64,000 nt of DNA from Sphingobium sp. CECT 9361 (GTDB lineage: Bacteria; Pseudomonadota; Alphaproteobacteria; Sphingomonadales; Sphingomonadaceae). The notes under the pieces were generated by a model that was not told the origin of the DNA, searched no databases, and worked only from the letters and a program-made list of their open reading frames with translations. The translations under genes were made by a program, and so were the position numbers. The stretch lies in contig NZ_CAKKNC010000014.1 of the NCBI RefSeq assembly GCF_918741285.1, forward strand, positions 58,005-122,004, read 5' to 3'. Each line of letters starts with the position of its first letter. The stretch's first letter is position 1. Shown one piece after another: positions 52,825 through 61,287 of the stretch.

Positions 52825-53573
52825 AAAACCAGGCGGTAAATAGATCGTCCGGGCTTTTTTTTGGGTGCACTCGGACCGCCCGGCGCGTCGCCTGTGGAAA
52901 TGGGGGACGCGCTCGTAGCGCTGCCGATCGCGCCGATCACCTTCTCCTGCGGTGGCGCGGGCGGGGCTGTCGGCGGCATGGGCGGCGGTGGCACGGCTTC
53001 GGCGCCTGTGCCCGGGATGCCGCCCTGGTCGGCAACAGGCGGATAGGCAGGAACGTCGCTTCCGGGAAACGCGGGCGGCAAGTCGCTGTCCGACCCAGGC
53101 AGGAGAGCTTCACCGACCGGGCCGATCTTCCCTTCCTCAATGGCGCTGACACGGTCACCAAGGAGCTTTTGGCCGTCGAGGATCTTCTTCAGGTCCCCAC
53201 GCATCTTGACCTCGAGGCTGTCGCCACGCAGGCCCGCGCCCATGTCCATCTTGGACGCGCTGGGCGGAAGATCGGTAGGGGCCTTCGATCCGGTGCTGGC
53301 CGTATAGAGACCGTATCCCAGGATCAGGATACCGACCGCAACGCCGGCCTGCTTGCACCGCAGTTTCTGGATTGCGTTGAGCGCGGCCCAGTGTGTCTGC
53401 AGATCCAGCAGGGCAGGGCCGCGGCGCTCGGAGGGCTCGTCGCCAGGTGCTGGTTCGCCCCTGGAACGACGTGAATATCCCTGCTGCCCGGCGCGATCTT
53501 CGGGGCCTGGCGTAGACATTGAGGGAACGTCGCCGGGCTTTTTGCCAATAGCCGCCTTTTTGCGATCGGTCAT
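52821..53573 (-). CDS. traB: TraB, N-terminal part before frameshift
   Basis: A 250-residue frame with the inner-membrane anchor of TraB (AGVAVGILILGYGLY, near residue 83), then a linker with 'KMRGDLKKILDGQKLLGDRVSAIEEG' (coiled coil) and a long Pro-rich spacer (VPPPPMPPTAPPAPPQEK). It ends APKKKPGRSIYRLVL at a TGA, just after an A8 run. A ninth A would change the reading to KKKARTIYLPPGFMKAR and continue into the C-terminal part, giving about 455 residues, near the length of F TraB (475). The start overlaps traK by ATGA. Confidence 0.85.
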   Translation of the reverse strand: MTDRKKAAIGKKPGDVPSMSTPGPEDRAGQQGYSRRSRGEPAPGDEPSERRGPALLDLQTHWAALNAIQKLRCKQAGVAVGILILGYGLYTASTGSKAPTDLPPSASKMDMGAGLRGDSLEVKMRGDLKKILDGQKLLGDRVSAIEEGKIGPVGEALLPGSDSDLPPAFPGSDVPAYPPVADQGGIPGTGAEAVPPPPMPPTAPPAPPQEKVIGAIGSATSASPISTGDAPGGPSAPKKKPGRSIYRLVL

Positions 53574-54343
53574 GGCTGTTCTCCCCGGCGTAGGACAATG
53601 AGGCGCGCGGTCTCATTGGGTTTGAGATCGAACCGGTCGAGGGTGACCGCAAAGATCGTCGATCCAAGCGCTGTGTCGAGAAACAGCCGTTCATCGAGAT
53701 GGACCGGTTGTGCTGCCCGGATGAGATATTCCGAGGCCGAGAGGCCCGCGCCTTCGATCTGTACGGCCCTTCGCTCGATAAGCTCTGCACCGTCCAGGCC
53801 GGGCAGGAGAAACGCGCCGTTCCGCGGCGCGACGTCCGAAAAGCTCGCCGGGATACGGTCTGCAAGCAGCGACAAGGTGATCGACACTGCGCGCTCTTCC
53901 TCGACGAGCGGACCCAGCAACTGGCTATTGGCCAGCGCGTGGTGCTTGGTCCCCGGTACGAGCGTCACTGTCTGGGCCGGGATATCGGACGGTTCGGCGT
54001 AGAGCGGGTAGATAGCGCCATTGCAGGCGACGAAGAATTCCGACGGAGCGGTGACGAAGCTGCGGGTCACTTGCCCTGCATCGTCCGTTTCCTTGACGAG
54101 GAACTTGATCCAGGCATCGGCGCCAGCGCGCTCCACCGCGATCGCCTTTTCTGCCGAAAACTTCACGTCCTCGATCTCGCCGCCGACACAGATGAGATGA
54201 TTGATGTCCCGGTTGGAGAGACGGATCGCACTCGACTGATCGGGCAGGGCGACGATCGGTTGCGCTTGGGCTAGGGCGACCGCAGGGAGCGCCATCAGCG
54301 TAAGGGCCAGCGCCACGGCGCCGGGGCGTTCAGCTTTCCGCAT
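53570..54343 (-). CDS. traK: Conjugal transfer protein TraK
   Basis: A 257-residue exported protein (signal ALALTLMALPAVALAQ) of the VirB9-like outer-membrane core. It has the family's opening 'AIRLSNRDINHLICVGGEIEDVKFSAEKAIAVE' and 'ADAWIKFLV', then a beta-rich C-terminal domain (LDTALGSTIFAVTLDRFDLKPNETARLIVLRR). It should bind TraB and TraV. It overlaps traB by 4 and traE by 14 bases. Confidence 0.92.
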   Translation of the reverse strand: MRKAERPGAVALALTLMALPAVALAQAQPIVALPDQSSAIRLSNRDINHLICVGGEIEDVKFSAEKAIAVERAGADAWIKFLVKETDDAGQVTRSFVTAPSEFFVACNGAIYPLYAEPSDIPAQTVTLVPGTKHHALANSQLLGPLVEEERAVSITLSLLADRIPASFSDVAPRNGAFLLPGLDGAELIERRAVQIEGAGLSASEYLIRAAQPVHLDERLFLDTALGSTIFAVTLDRFDLKPNETARLIVLRRGEQP

Positions 54344-54980
54344 TGAAATTCTCCTCGGAGAGCGCTGTCAGCCAGAAGCGACCATTGTCGAGCGCGTAGC
54401 GAATGCGCAGCACGCCCCGGAACTTGCGGATCACGCCGCCTATGACGCGCACCTTCTCGACGGGAACAAGGATGTCGCGTTCGGTATAGGTGACGGGTTG
54501 GTCGGCCCGGATATAGGTGGCGATCGACAGTGTCGGATTGTCCGCAAGCTCGTCCAATATGCCATTGAGGCTGTCGCGGACGCTGTTGAACGCGCTGGGG
54601 TGAACGAGCGTCAGCAGCTCCTGGAACTGGCGATCGGCTGAGTAAGCCGAATAGGTCCCCGCCAGCGCAACGATATTGCGGGTCATGGTGCGCAGATAGG
54701 CGGTCGAAGGCGAGTTGCCGGTGACATAGAGGTCGCCGGAGGCCCCGAACGGCACGACGACCGTGCGCTGGTTCTGGTTCGAGGAATAGATAACAAGCCC
54801 CAGAACGCTGGTGACGCCGAACAGGCCGACGACCGCGAATTTGAGGAGGCGGTTCTCTTCGAACAGGTTCGAGGAGCCCTGCAGATAGCGATGGATGCCC
54901 CAGCTCGCCGGCTTGCCTATCAAGGGATCCAGCTCTGGCTGTCGGGAGGTGCTTGTGATGCGCATCTTGTGGACCCTCAC
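54330..54980 (-). CDS. traE: Conjugal transfer protein TraE
   Basis: A 216-residue inner-membrane protein of the VirB5/VirB8-like TraE family. An N-terminal soluble part is followed by one TM helix (LLKFAVVGLFGVTSVLGLVIY) and a periplasmic domain (QRTVVVPFGASGDLYVTGNSPSTAYLRTMTRNIVALAGTYS, and RVIGGVIRKFRGVLRIRYAL). An ATG at 54965 is an alternative start. It overlaps traL by ATGA. Confidence 0.92.
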   Translation of the reverse strand: MRVHKMRITSTSRQPELDPLIGKPASWGIHRYLQGSSNLFEENRLLKFAVVGLFGVTSVLGLVIYSSNQNQRTVVVPFGASGDLYVTGNSPSTAYLRTMTRNIVALAGTYSAYSADRQFQELLTLVHPSAFNSVRDSLNGILDELADNPTLSIATYIRADQPVTYTERDILVPVEKVRVIGGVIRKFRGVLRIRYALDNGRFWLTALSEENFNAES

Positions 54981-55243
54981 TCGAAGAAGCGGGTCTGTGT
55001 GGGACCCGGATAATGGGAAAAGCGCAGCAACCCCCAGCGCCAGGCCAGATGCGGCAGGAAGCCGCGCGGCTTGGTCCGCTTCCAGGGGATGAAAAGGAGA
55101 AGGGACGCGATGAGCATCCAGCCTGTCAGTCCGCCGACGATGACCGCGACGAAGAGGGTGGCCATGACCAGTATGAATTCATCCGAGCCGAACCAGAGGA
55201 TCTGGACGGGGCGGTGAAGATATTGGGGCAGACGCTCGTCCAT
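54977..55243 (-). CDS. traL: Conjugal transfer protein TraL
   Basis: An 88-residue inner-membrane protein (VirB3-like). The family opening MDERLPQYLHRPVQILWFGSDE is followed by two TM helices (FILVMATLFVAVIVGGL and GWMLIASLLLFIPW) and a conserved basic end with GFLPHLAWRWG. AGGAGAAGG sits before the ATG at 55243. Confidence 0.93.
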   Translation of the reverse strand: MDERLPQYLHRPVQILWFGSDEFILVMATLFVAVIVGGLTGWMLIASLLLFIPWKRTKPRGFLPHLAWRWGLLRFSHYPGPTQTRFFE

Positions 55244-55364
55244 ATGTCCCTTCTCCTCCTGCTTTACGACACCCGCGCGGGGCATCGTTCCGGGAACCGA
55301 CCATCGGCTTCCGGTCCGTTTTCGGCGGCGCCGACTTGCGTGGGCTAACCGTCGGAAACTGGCG

Positions 55365-55679
55365 TCAAATGGTCATGCCGAAGGTCTGGAGGATCGAGTC
55401 CGCCTTGATGAGGCAGACCGCCGCCACGATCGTCGGGATGCCGATCATGATGTTGGAAAAGAGCCGCGAGACCCCAAACAGGAAGGCGGCAACGCCGCCA
55501 ACAAAGCCAAGCGGTCCCTTCACGCCCTGGTTCACGACGATGTCGTAAATGTCGTAGCCAAGATCGCCTTGCGCGGGCGCGGAAAAGGCCTGGGCTGCGC
55601 TGCCGATGACCGCCAGCAGCACGAGCGTGATGCCGTAGTCTGCCGCGGACAGGAACCGCTTCGCCAATAGTCTATGCAT
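55365..55679 (-). CDS. traA: Conjugative pilin TraA
   Basis: A 104-residue prepilin. A basic start and first hydrophobic segment (YGITLVLLAVIGSAAQA) look like the leader, with probable cleavage after SAAQAFSA. The mature part has two hydrophobic helices (GPLGFVGGVAAFLFGVSRLF and MIGIPTIVAAVCLIKADSIL), as in F-type pilin. GGAGG lies 7 bases before the ATG. The S26 peptidase at 41802 is a likely processing enzyme. The 217 bases between dsbC and this gene could hold a second promoter but show no clear one. Confidence 0.88.
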   Translation of the reverse strand: MHRLLAKRFLSAADYGITLVLLAVIGSAAQAFSAPAQGDLGYDIYDIVVNQGVKGPLGFVGGVAAFLFGVSRLFSNIMIGIPTIVAAVCLIKADSILQTFGMTI

Positions 55680-55896
55680 GGTTTTCCTCCATTGAAATGG
55701 GCCTTCCCACACTCTGCCTGCCGGCCTCGACTTGCGATCGCTGTCGGCCGATGGCGCAGCGGGACGGCCCGTAGGCGGCAGCGTCATCGGCATTCTGGTC
55801 CACGCGCGGCATATCCCGCCCGATCCGCGGGCTCAGGCTCGGTCGTGCGCGATAGCCACTAAAATTCGCGGTGGCTGAAACATGCGGTCATGCAGT

Positions 55897-56679
55897 TCAG
55901 CGCGCCGCATGATTGCTTGGCGTCTTCCCTTCAAGGAACGCCTCGATCTCGCCTTGCTGAAAGCCCGATAGGATCTTGCCGTCCAGAATAAGGGTCGGGG
56001 TTCCCGAGACGCCCACCTGCGATACAGCTTTGCCGTGCGCCGTGACGCGCGCATGCCCCTTCTCGCAAGTGGCAAGTGTAGCAGGCGACCCGCCGCCATA
56101 GATGGCTCGGAACGCTGCCTCCGGGTCCTTGTCGCACAATATGTGCTCGGCTTTCGCCGCCGCCTGGGGATGAATGCCGGTCACAAAGAAGATATGCCGC
56201 TGCACCGGTTTGCCTTGAGCGGCCTTGGTCGCCCAATAGCGGTCGAGCGCTCGGCAATAGGGGCAATCGGGATCGGTAAACTCGATGACGGATGGCGCCT
56301 CCTTCGGACCGATCACAAGGGCTTCGCCCAAGTCGAGATTGGCCAGGCGCTTGCGCGCGATCGCATCCTGGGCCAGCGCGGTAACGTTGACGCCATGGCG
56401 GTCATAGACCGCAGCAAAAAGGATATGATCGCTCTGGGGCGCATAATAGACCATGCGTCCGCCGGCATTGGCCTGGTAGATCGGCCCCTTGATGGGCGAG
56501 GGGCCGAAATTCTCGAATGTGAGGTTGGCAAATGTCTGATGCAGGCTTTGCTCGGCCTTCCGGGCTGCGTCTGACAAACTGCCTAAAGCTGCGTCGGGCA
56601 GCGCAAATACGGGGCCGGGCATGAGGGTCAGGACTGCAGCGATTGCCACCGGGCGCGCCAGGATGGATTTCATGGTCAC
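55897..56679 (-). CDS. DsbC-like thiol:disulfide interchange protein
   Basis: A 260-residue periplasmic protein with signal MKSILARPVAIAAVLTLMPG and the thioredoxin motif CPYC at residues 139-142 (VIEFTDPDCPYCRALDRYW). The cis-proline region is VSGTPTLIL. The N-terminal domain (60-110) resembles the DsbC dimerisation region. It probably forms or isomerises disulfides in Cys-rich TraN, TraU and TraH. It is coupled by ATGA to the small gene before it and lies upstream of traA. Confidence 0.92.
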   Translation of the reverse strand: MTMKSILARPVAIAAVLTLMPGPVFALPDAALGSLSDAARKAEQSLHQTFANLTFENFGPSPIKGPIYQANAGGRMVYYAPQSDHILFAAVYDRHGVNVTALAQDAIARKRLANLDLGEALVIGPKEAPSVIEFTDPDCPYCRALDRYWATKAAQGKPVQRHIFFVTGIHPQAAAKAEHILCDKDPEAAFRAIYGGGSPATLATCEKGHARVTAHGKAVSQVGVSGTPTLILDGKILSGFQQGEIEAFLEGKTPSNHAAR

Positions 56680-56960
56680 AGCTTTGGTCCTTTCCCTGGC
56701 CCTTGCGTTCCACGCGAACGGGCAACATTGCGGATATCGAACACCACGGTGCTGCCGAGCCTAAGATGCTGGGGCAGGGCCGTCGGAGGGGGCAGCTGTG
56801 CGGCCTGGCGGCGAATGACGAACCCGTCGCCGCGCGTCTGGATCGAGAGTGCGATCCCATCGCGAGGCACGGCTAAGGGATTGGCGGGGAACGCGACACC
56901 CCTGGATAGGGATCCCCCGCTCGCCAAGGCCATAGCCATCAAGCCGGAAAACAATATCAT
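56676..56960 (-). CDS. Small exported protein at the head of the tra operon (94 aa)
   Basis: MILFSGLMAMALASGGSLSR begins a 94-residue protein with a short hydrophobic signal-like start, then 'GIALSIQTRGDGFVIRRQAAQL' and 'LRLGSTVVFDIRNVARSRG'. It overlaps dsbC by ATGA, so it is the first gene of the operon. A longer start at 57044 is possible but has no family or signal support. The function is unknown. Confidence 0.6.
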   Translation of the reverse strand: MILFSGLMAMALASGGSLSRGVAFPANPLAVPRDGIALSIQTRGDGFVIRRQAAQLPPPTALPQHLRLGSTVVFDIRNVARSRGTQGPGKGPKL

Positions 56961-57524
56961 CGCTGCCTCCAGAATATGTCGCGCGCTGCGCGAGGGGGTG
57001 TTGGGTGGGCCAAGCCACCCGATGACGTGATCGTTGGTGCCCACTGGGCCTTGGTCCCGATCGGCATGACGATGAAGTGGCGCGATGGCGAACCGGCGAC
57101 AATGGGGCGGGAAATAGGGTTCCGGTCCAGGGCAGTCTGCTTCCGGAAGGCGGCACTCAGGTCATGCAAACCGGCATTGAAGTTCCGATTTTTGGGGCGC
57201 GCACCGCCGAACTTTGGCGAGAACCGGCCCCTGGGGATAGGCCGATTCGCGCGTTCGGGCTTCGGCGGATTGCACACTGACCGAGAATATCGTTGCGCAT
57301 GTCGGCGCCGACCGGAACCCCGCTTGGGAACCCCGACGTGCATGGGGATTGTTACGGAAGGCGTTCGCGACAAAAGCGACAAATTCAGGTCCGTCGGCCG
57401 CATGAAACGGATTTGGTCTCAATATTGAGACCAAATCCGTTTGACCTGAGCTGGGTCTTCAACTCAGTCTTGTGCTGTCGGGCGTGTGGATGAACCTTTG
57501 AGCCAATGTCAGGGAGACCTGCGC
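56961..57524. other. Regulatory region between tra operon and HTH gene
   Basis: About 560 bases without a supported gene, between the leftward tra operon and the rightward regulator gene. It should contain the tra promoter and possibly transfer or control sites. The only outstanding structure is the perfect palindrome at 57405-57442. Confidence 0.5.
57386..57448. repeat. Perfect 38-bp palindrome with outer arms
   Basis: AAACGGATTTGGTCTCAAT (57405-57423) is followed with no spacer by its exact inverse complement to 57442. Outside it, CAGGTC (57386-57391) and GACCTG (57443-57448) are a further inverted pair. It lies 83 bases before the HTH gene start and about 445 bases before the first tra gene. 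Confidence 0.9.
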
Positions 57525-57950
57525 ATGCCGCCTCAAAGCACTGCAACATGGAATGATGCCGAGATCTTCGCGCTCATCAAATCGCTCTCGGGCAAGCGCA
57601 TCGAACAGCGCCGCCGACGCGATCGCATTTCTCAAGCCAGGCTCGCGGCCGCGATCGGACGGAGCGAGCGATGGGTCCGCGAACTGGAAGCGGGCATTCC
57701 AACATCGACAATAGAGGATCACGTCCGGTGCGCTCATTGGCTCGGATTGTCGACGGCGCATATTTTCATCCCTCTCTTATGTGTCGAACATGGCATCCCG
57801 CTGCCTGCAGAGTTGCTTGCGCTTGACGATATTTGGCACGTGGAAGCGTCCTGCCTTCAAGCAGTGGAGAGGGAACAGGCGCGTGCCGTGGAGCGCAGCC
57901 AGATAGCCTCAGGCCGACATGGTGACCGGAAGGGCACCTTATCTAAGTAA
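57525..57950 (+). CDS. XRE-type helix-turn-helix regulator
   Basis: A 141-residue protein with an HTH of the Cro/C1 type: 'KRIEQRRRRDRISQARLAAAIGRSERWVRELEAGIPTSTIEDHVRCAHWLGL' (about residues 23-75). The C-terminal part has no known domain. GGGAGA lies 7 bases before the ATG at 57525. It is divergent from the tra operon and next to the 38-bp palindrome, so it may repress transfer and its own gene. Longer starts upstream are possible. Confidence 0.85.
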   Translation: MPPQSTATWNDAEIFALIKSLSGKRIEQRRRRDRISQARLAAAIGRSERWVRELEAGIPTSTIEDHVRCAHWLGLSTAHIFIPLLCVEHGIPLPAELLALDDIWHVEASCLQAVEREQARAVERSQIASGRHGDRKGTLSK

Positions 57951-58036
57951 TGCCACCATGTGGTCGGACAGGGGGCAAGGAAGGGTCCAGAGCGGGTGCA
58001 TATGCAGCTCCGCACTCGTACCGCCCACAACCGCTT

Positions 58037-58498
58037 TTAAAGGGCTGTCATCTCGTCCATGAAACGGTCAAGTGACGCGCGCACATGGCACGCAAGCCTG
58101 ATGGTCTTACGGCGGAGGTCTTTTAAGTCGGTTTCGCGCACCGCCAGGCCTTTCTCTAGAAGAACCTGCACATGTCGATGCGCGCTCGCGCGCGGAGCAT
58201 GACTCTCGATCGCCGACTGGCACAAGGTGCGCGATTCCAGTTCGGCGACATAGAGGTCCAGTACCATGTCTAGAAAGGGGCTTTCAGGGGGCACCGCATT
58301 CATCAATTTTGCTAGATGCTGCCGCTGACGCTTTAGGAGCCTGGAGCGCGCAAGACGTTCAGCCTCCTTGCAGAGCAACGGCAAGGGCACACAACCCATC
58401 AGTGGCTGCTCGGCAACAATCCCGTTTTGCGCGCCGCTTGCCGGGCCGCTATGCGCGGCTTTGGTGGGCGCGGATACGTATACCATTCGCCCCGTCAC
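58037..58498 (-). CDS. Winged-helix-like regulator (second of a coupled pair)
   Basis: A 153-residue protein. Its C-terminal region 'ESRTLCQSAIESHAPRASAHRHVQVLLEKGLAVRETDLKDLRRKTIRLAC' looks like a MarR-type winged helix in which the usual recognition-helix wording is altered. It overlaps the gene before it by ATGA. The first 45 residues are low in structure. Function is inferred to be DNA-binding, in partnership with its neighbour. Confidence 0.65.
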   Translation of the reverse strand: MTGRMVYVSAPTKAAHSGPASGAQNGIVAEQPLMGCVPLPLLCKEAERLARSRLLKRQRQHLAKLMNAVPPESPFLDMVLDLYVAELESRTLCQSAIESHAPRASAHRHVQVLLEKGLAVRETDLKDLRRKTIRLACHVRASLDRFMDEMTAL

Positions 58499-58881
58499 CG
58501 GTCCGGCCCTTGCGCGTTCGGATGGCGCAGTAAGACCATGAGGTTGCGCAACAGCATGTCTATCCGTTGGTGCAAGCCCGTCTCGAGTGACAGGAAGAAG
58601 CGGCGGCCATCCTTGCGGTCGGGGTGTCTGAGCACAAGGCCGCGACGCGTCATGTCAGCGACAATGCCCAGAGCTGTGCTTCTTGGGATGCCTTCTATCA
58701 GTCCCATGTCGGAAACCGCGACGGTACGGCCTTCTTCGATAGCCACAAAAAGTTCCAGAAGCACATGCCATTCGGCCGCCGAATATTGCGCTTCCAGAAC
58801 GCTGTGCCGCGCCTGTTCGCTGGCGATAAGCGTTCTGGCGAATGCGAGCGTGTCCGCGCTCGCAATGCTGTGAAGTTTCAT
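58495..58881 (-). CDS. MarR-like winged-helix regulator (first of a coupled pair)
   Basis: A 128-residue protein with a winged-helix core: 'SAAEWHVLLELFVAIEEGRTVAVSDMGLIEGIPRSTALGIVADMTRRGLVLRHPDRKDGRRFFLSL'. The wing has the DRKDGRR motif typical of MarR proteins. It is transcribed before, and coupled with, the related gene at 58037. The pair may form a heterodimer. Confidence 0.75.
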   Translation of the reverse strand: MKLHSIASADTLAFARTLIASEQARHSVLEAQYSAAEWHVLLELFVAIEEGRTVAVSDMGLIEGIPRSTALGIVADMTRRGLVLRHPDRKDGRRFFLSLETGLHQRIDMLLRNLMVLLRHPNAQGPDR

Positions 58882-58924
58882 CAGCCCCTCATTTCAACAC
58901 GGGGCCTGCGAGCGCTTACAGGGC

Positions 58925-59353
58925 TTAGGATTGTCGCAGTTGTGCGTCGTCTGCTGGTAGCGGGCGGCGCGCGGTCACAACAATGAGCTGGACGAGAATA
59001 AACCATGACCAAAGCTGCTCGGTTATGGCGAACGGGACAGCGATATCGCTGTCCCGTAGGAGCGGGCCGAAATGGGAAAGCACGGTCAGCAATTGGGCAG
59101 CTGTGGTCCAGATGGGCCAGAAACGATGGCTCACGAGCATTACCGCCCCGAAGACAAGGAGCATCGCAATGTCGATGGCCAGAATGCCGGTTTCGCTGCC
59201 TTGCCACTTCTCGGTTTCGTGGATGACGAACATCGAGAGTATGGAGCCCAGCAGCACGGCTGCGGCGACCATCCGCGCGGAACGATCGCCGCAGGCCAGC
59301 GCATAGCCGCAGGCTGCCAACATGAGGAGGCCGAAAAGGATCGGGATCATCAT
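58925..59353 (-). CDS. Integral membrane protein of unknown function (142 aa)
   Basis: A 142-residue protein with four to five hydrophobic segments: MMIPILFGLLMLAACGYALA, MVAAAVLLGSILSMFVI, ILAIDIAMLLVFGAVMLV, IWTTAAQLLTVLSHF and LWSWFILVQLIVV. Conserved-looking polar sites include HETEKW between helices 2 and 3. It lies close upstream of the winged-helix pair on the same strand (43 bases). The role is unknown. Confidence 0.7.
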   Translation of the reverse strand: MMIPILFGLLMLAACGYALACGDRSARMVAAAVLLGSILSMFVIHETEKWQGSETGILAIDIAMLLVFGAVMLVSHRFWPIWTTAAQLLTVLSHFGPLLRDSDIAVPFAITEQLWSWFILVQLIVVTARRPLPADDAQLRQS

Positions 59354-59408
59354 GCTTCCGATAATTTATCGAACCAGCGGCCAAGTCAAGCATGGCGCGA
59401 CCGCCTTC

Positions 59409-59756
59409 CTATGCCGCTTTGTCATGGACCACTTTGAGCTGCGCATGGTCCGGACAACCCACGAGGCTCCCAAAACCGGTTTCAGGAAGGCGAAGGTCGC
59501 GACGGGTTTGTGCGAAGGCTATATGGGCCGCAACCATTTCGCCGCGTGCCTGCGCGATCGAATTCAGGGACGCAAGAACGCGCATCAAGGCATCATGCCC
59601 AGCGGAAAGAGGTAGCCGTGCTTCTCTTCGCGCTCCAGGCAGATAAGCGAGCAGGTCGGCCGCTTTGGCGAAGCTTTCATCGATTGCCGCTTCTATCGGG
59701 GCAATCCGGTCCGCCACCCCATGGGCTGCGGCGTGTAGTGCATGTGCGTTGAGCAT
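59409..59756 (-). CDS. Small helical protein of unknown function (115 aa)
   Basis: MLNAHALHAAAHGVADRIAP begins a 115-residue Ala-rich helical protein. AAGGAG lies 6 bases before the ATG at 59756, a strong ribosome site, which excludes the longer upstream reading. It is part of a leftward run of genes (60390 to 58037). No family is recognised. Confidence 0.65.
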   Translation of the reverse strand: MLNAHALHAAAHGVADRIAPIEAAIDESFAKAADLLAYLPGARREARLPLSAGHDALMRVLASLNSIAQARGEMVAAHIAFAQTRRDLRLPETGFGSLVGCPDHAQLKVVHDKAA

Positions 59757-59820
59757 AGAAATCTCCTTGCGCAAAGTCGGGGCGCATTGGTTCTGAGCCA
59801 GAAATGAATGGTAAATTCGG

Positions 59821-60390
59821 CTATGAGGGCCGAACAAAGAGGTGCTGCAAGGCGACCAGTGCGTCCTGCAAACCGATTCCCAGCAGCACGAGGATGAGTG
59901 CTAGGGAAAGCAAAAGGGCGGCCACCGGCAAGACCAGCGTAATCCGCGTCCACCCATCAAGCGTGTGGTCGCGCATTTTGGGGATGGCAAATGGCAAGGG
60001 CAGGGGCCTGCGCGTGTCAACGTGTGGCAATGCCGGTTGTTCGTTGCCCGACATTTCGCTGTCCTGCTCGCCACGGCCTGTCTCCATTGCGTCTAGGCCT
60101 TCATGAGGGCGCAGGACGGCCGCTGGAGCCATAGTAGAAAATTGATGTGCAGATTTGCTACATAGGCCGAGGCGCTTCTCATACTGAGCAAGTCCCTTGG
60201 CGGCAGCACGACTGCTCGGCGCCCCCACGGCTTTGCGGCACTGCGTAAGTCGCTGATTTACCGTGGATTCGGCTATGCCAAGCTGCTCGGCAATCTCCTT
60301 GATCAGTAGATGCTGATGATAAAGGCGCAAGGTCTCGCGTTGAGGCTCGGTCAGCTGGCCAAATGCGGTCAAATCCACCATCGCCAGCAA
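59821..60390 (-). CDS. LuxR-type HTH protein with C-terminal membrane helix
   Basis: A 189-residue protein. Residues 10-60 form a LuxR/sigma-4-type HTH (LTEPQRETLRLYHQHLLIKEIAEQLGIAESTVNQRLTQCRKAVG). A flexible middle follows, then one strong membrane helix near the C-terminus (TLVLPVAALLLSLALILVLLGIG). There is no receiver or ligand domain. It would be a membrane-tethered regulator, similar in layout to other small HTH-TM proteins of sphingomonads. It is first of the leftward gene run. Confidence 0.8.
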   Translation of the reverse strand: MLAMVDLTAFGQLTEPQRETLRLYHQHLLIKEIAEQLGIAESTVNQRLTQCRKAVGAPSSRAAAKGLAQYEKRLGLCSKSAHQFSTMAPAAVLRPHEGLDAMETGRGEQDSEMSGNEQPALPHVDTRRPLPLPFAIPKMRDHTLDGWTRITLVLPVAALLLSLALILVLLGIGLQDALVALQHLFVRPS

Positions 60391-60798
60391 TTATGCCAAG
60401 ATTTTTGCCGGCACGTAACAAAAAATGTGACGGTATAATGACATCTGAGGCTGCAGGTCTTGGCGGACCGGCATAAACCGGCACGCGGGTGTTCCTGGAT
60501 GCCGGCCCGCGGTCGTACCACCTGCGTTGATCGAAGCCGACGTGCGACATGCATAGCTCCTAAGCCTGCGAACAAATTGGCTTCAACGCTCTTCCAAGCA
60601 TGCCCCCTAGGGATTGACTGGAATCTTATGAAATAATTGGCGCTATCGCAGGCGCCTTGTTCGGCTTCTCGCGCAGCAGACGCCAGTCGGTTCCGGGATG
60701 GCGCCTTCATTGAGGAGGGCAGGGCAACAAGAAGGGGAGAGGGGGAGGGAAAGAGGGTCGCAAGCGACCTTTTTTCATCTCTTAAGGAGTCTCCTGTC
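60391..60798. other. Divergent intergenic region
   Basis: About 400 bases between the HTH-TM gene and the sigma-like gene, with no gene I support. Its right end includes AGGAG and CTCCT around one T (60785-60795) just before the sigma-like start, which could hide that ribosome site in a small hairpin. Confidence 0.4.
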
Positions 60799-61287
60799 AT
60801 GCCAGATCTTTTGGCGCTCGAGGTGCTGGGCGCAGCGCGCGCATGCATCGTAACGTGTTTGTCAGACCTTTCGGCTGGTACCCCATCCAAAAGCGTGGCG
60901 GTCGTCGCCAAAATCGATGCGCTGATTGCCCGGGCGGGCGTGAACACGGCGCCCGGGGATTTGGTGGAAGAGCTTCGCGCCCGCTGGCGCCCGGTTGCAG
61001 CGGTGCGGTTCGAAGAGGCCGCGGTGATGCAGGCAGACGCAAGCGGGCTCTGGGTCAGTGCCTGGCTGCTGACCCCCCAAGGCACGCCGCCTCTGGCACT
61101 GCAAACCTTCAAAGCGGCGCTCGCCGCCCTGCCGCTCATGGCGCGCGAAGTCTACACGCTTCATCGGATGGATGGATGTTCGTTCGATGAAATCGCGGAT
61201 CGCCTCGGGCTTGACCCGTCGGACGTCGAGAAGCTGTTTTTCGAGGCATTGCGCACGCTTCACCTGCAAATCTATCCGCACCGCTAG
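60799..61287 (+). CDS. Sigma-70 region 4-like regulator
   Basis: A 162-residue protein. The C-terminal part 'ALAALPLMAREVYTLHRMDGCSFDEIADRLGLDPSDVEKLFFEALRTL' is a typical sigma region 4 helix-turn-helix of ECF factors. The N-terminal half does not show a clear region 2, so it may be a regulator built on region 4 rather than a true sigma factor. AAGGAG lies 9 bases before the ATG at 60799. Confidence 0.7.
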   Translation: MPDLLALEVLGAARACIVTCLSDLSAGTPSKSVAVVAKIDALIARAGVNTAPGDLVEELRARWRPVAAVRFEEAAVMQADASGLWVSAWLLTPQGTPPLALQTFKAALAALPLMAREVYTLHRMDGCSFDEIADRLGLDPSDVEKLFFEALRTLHLQIYPHR

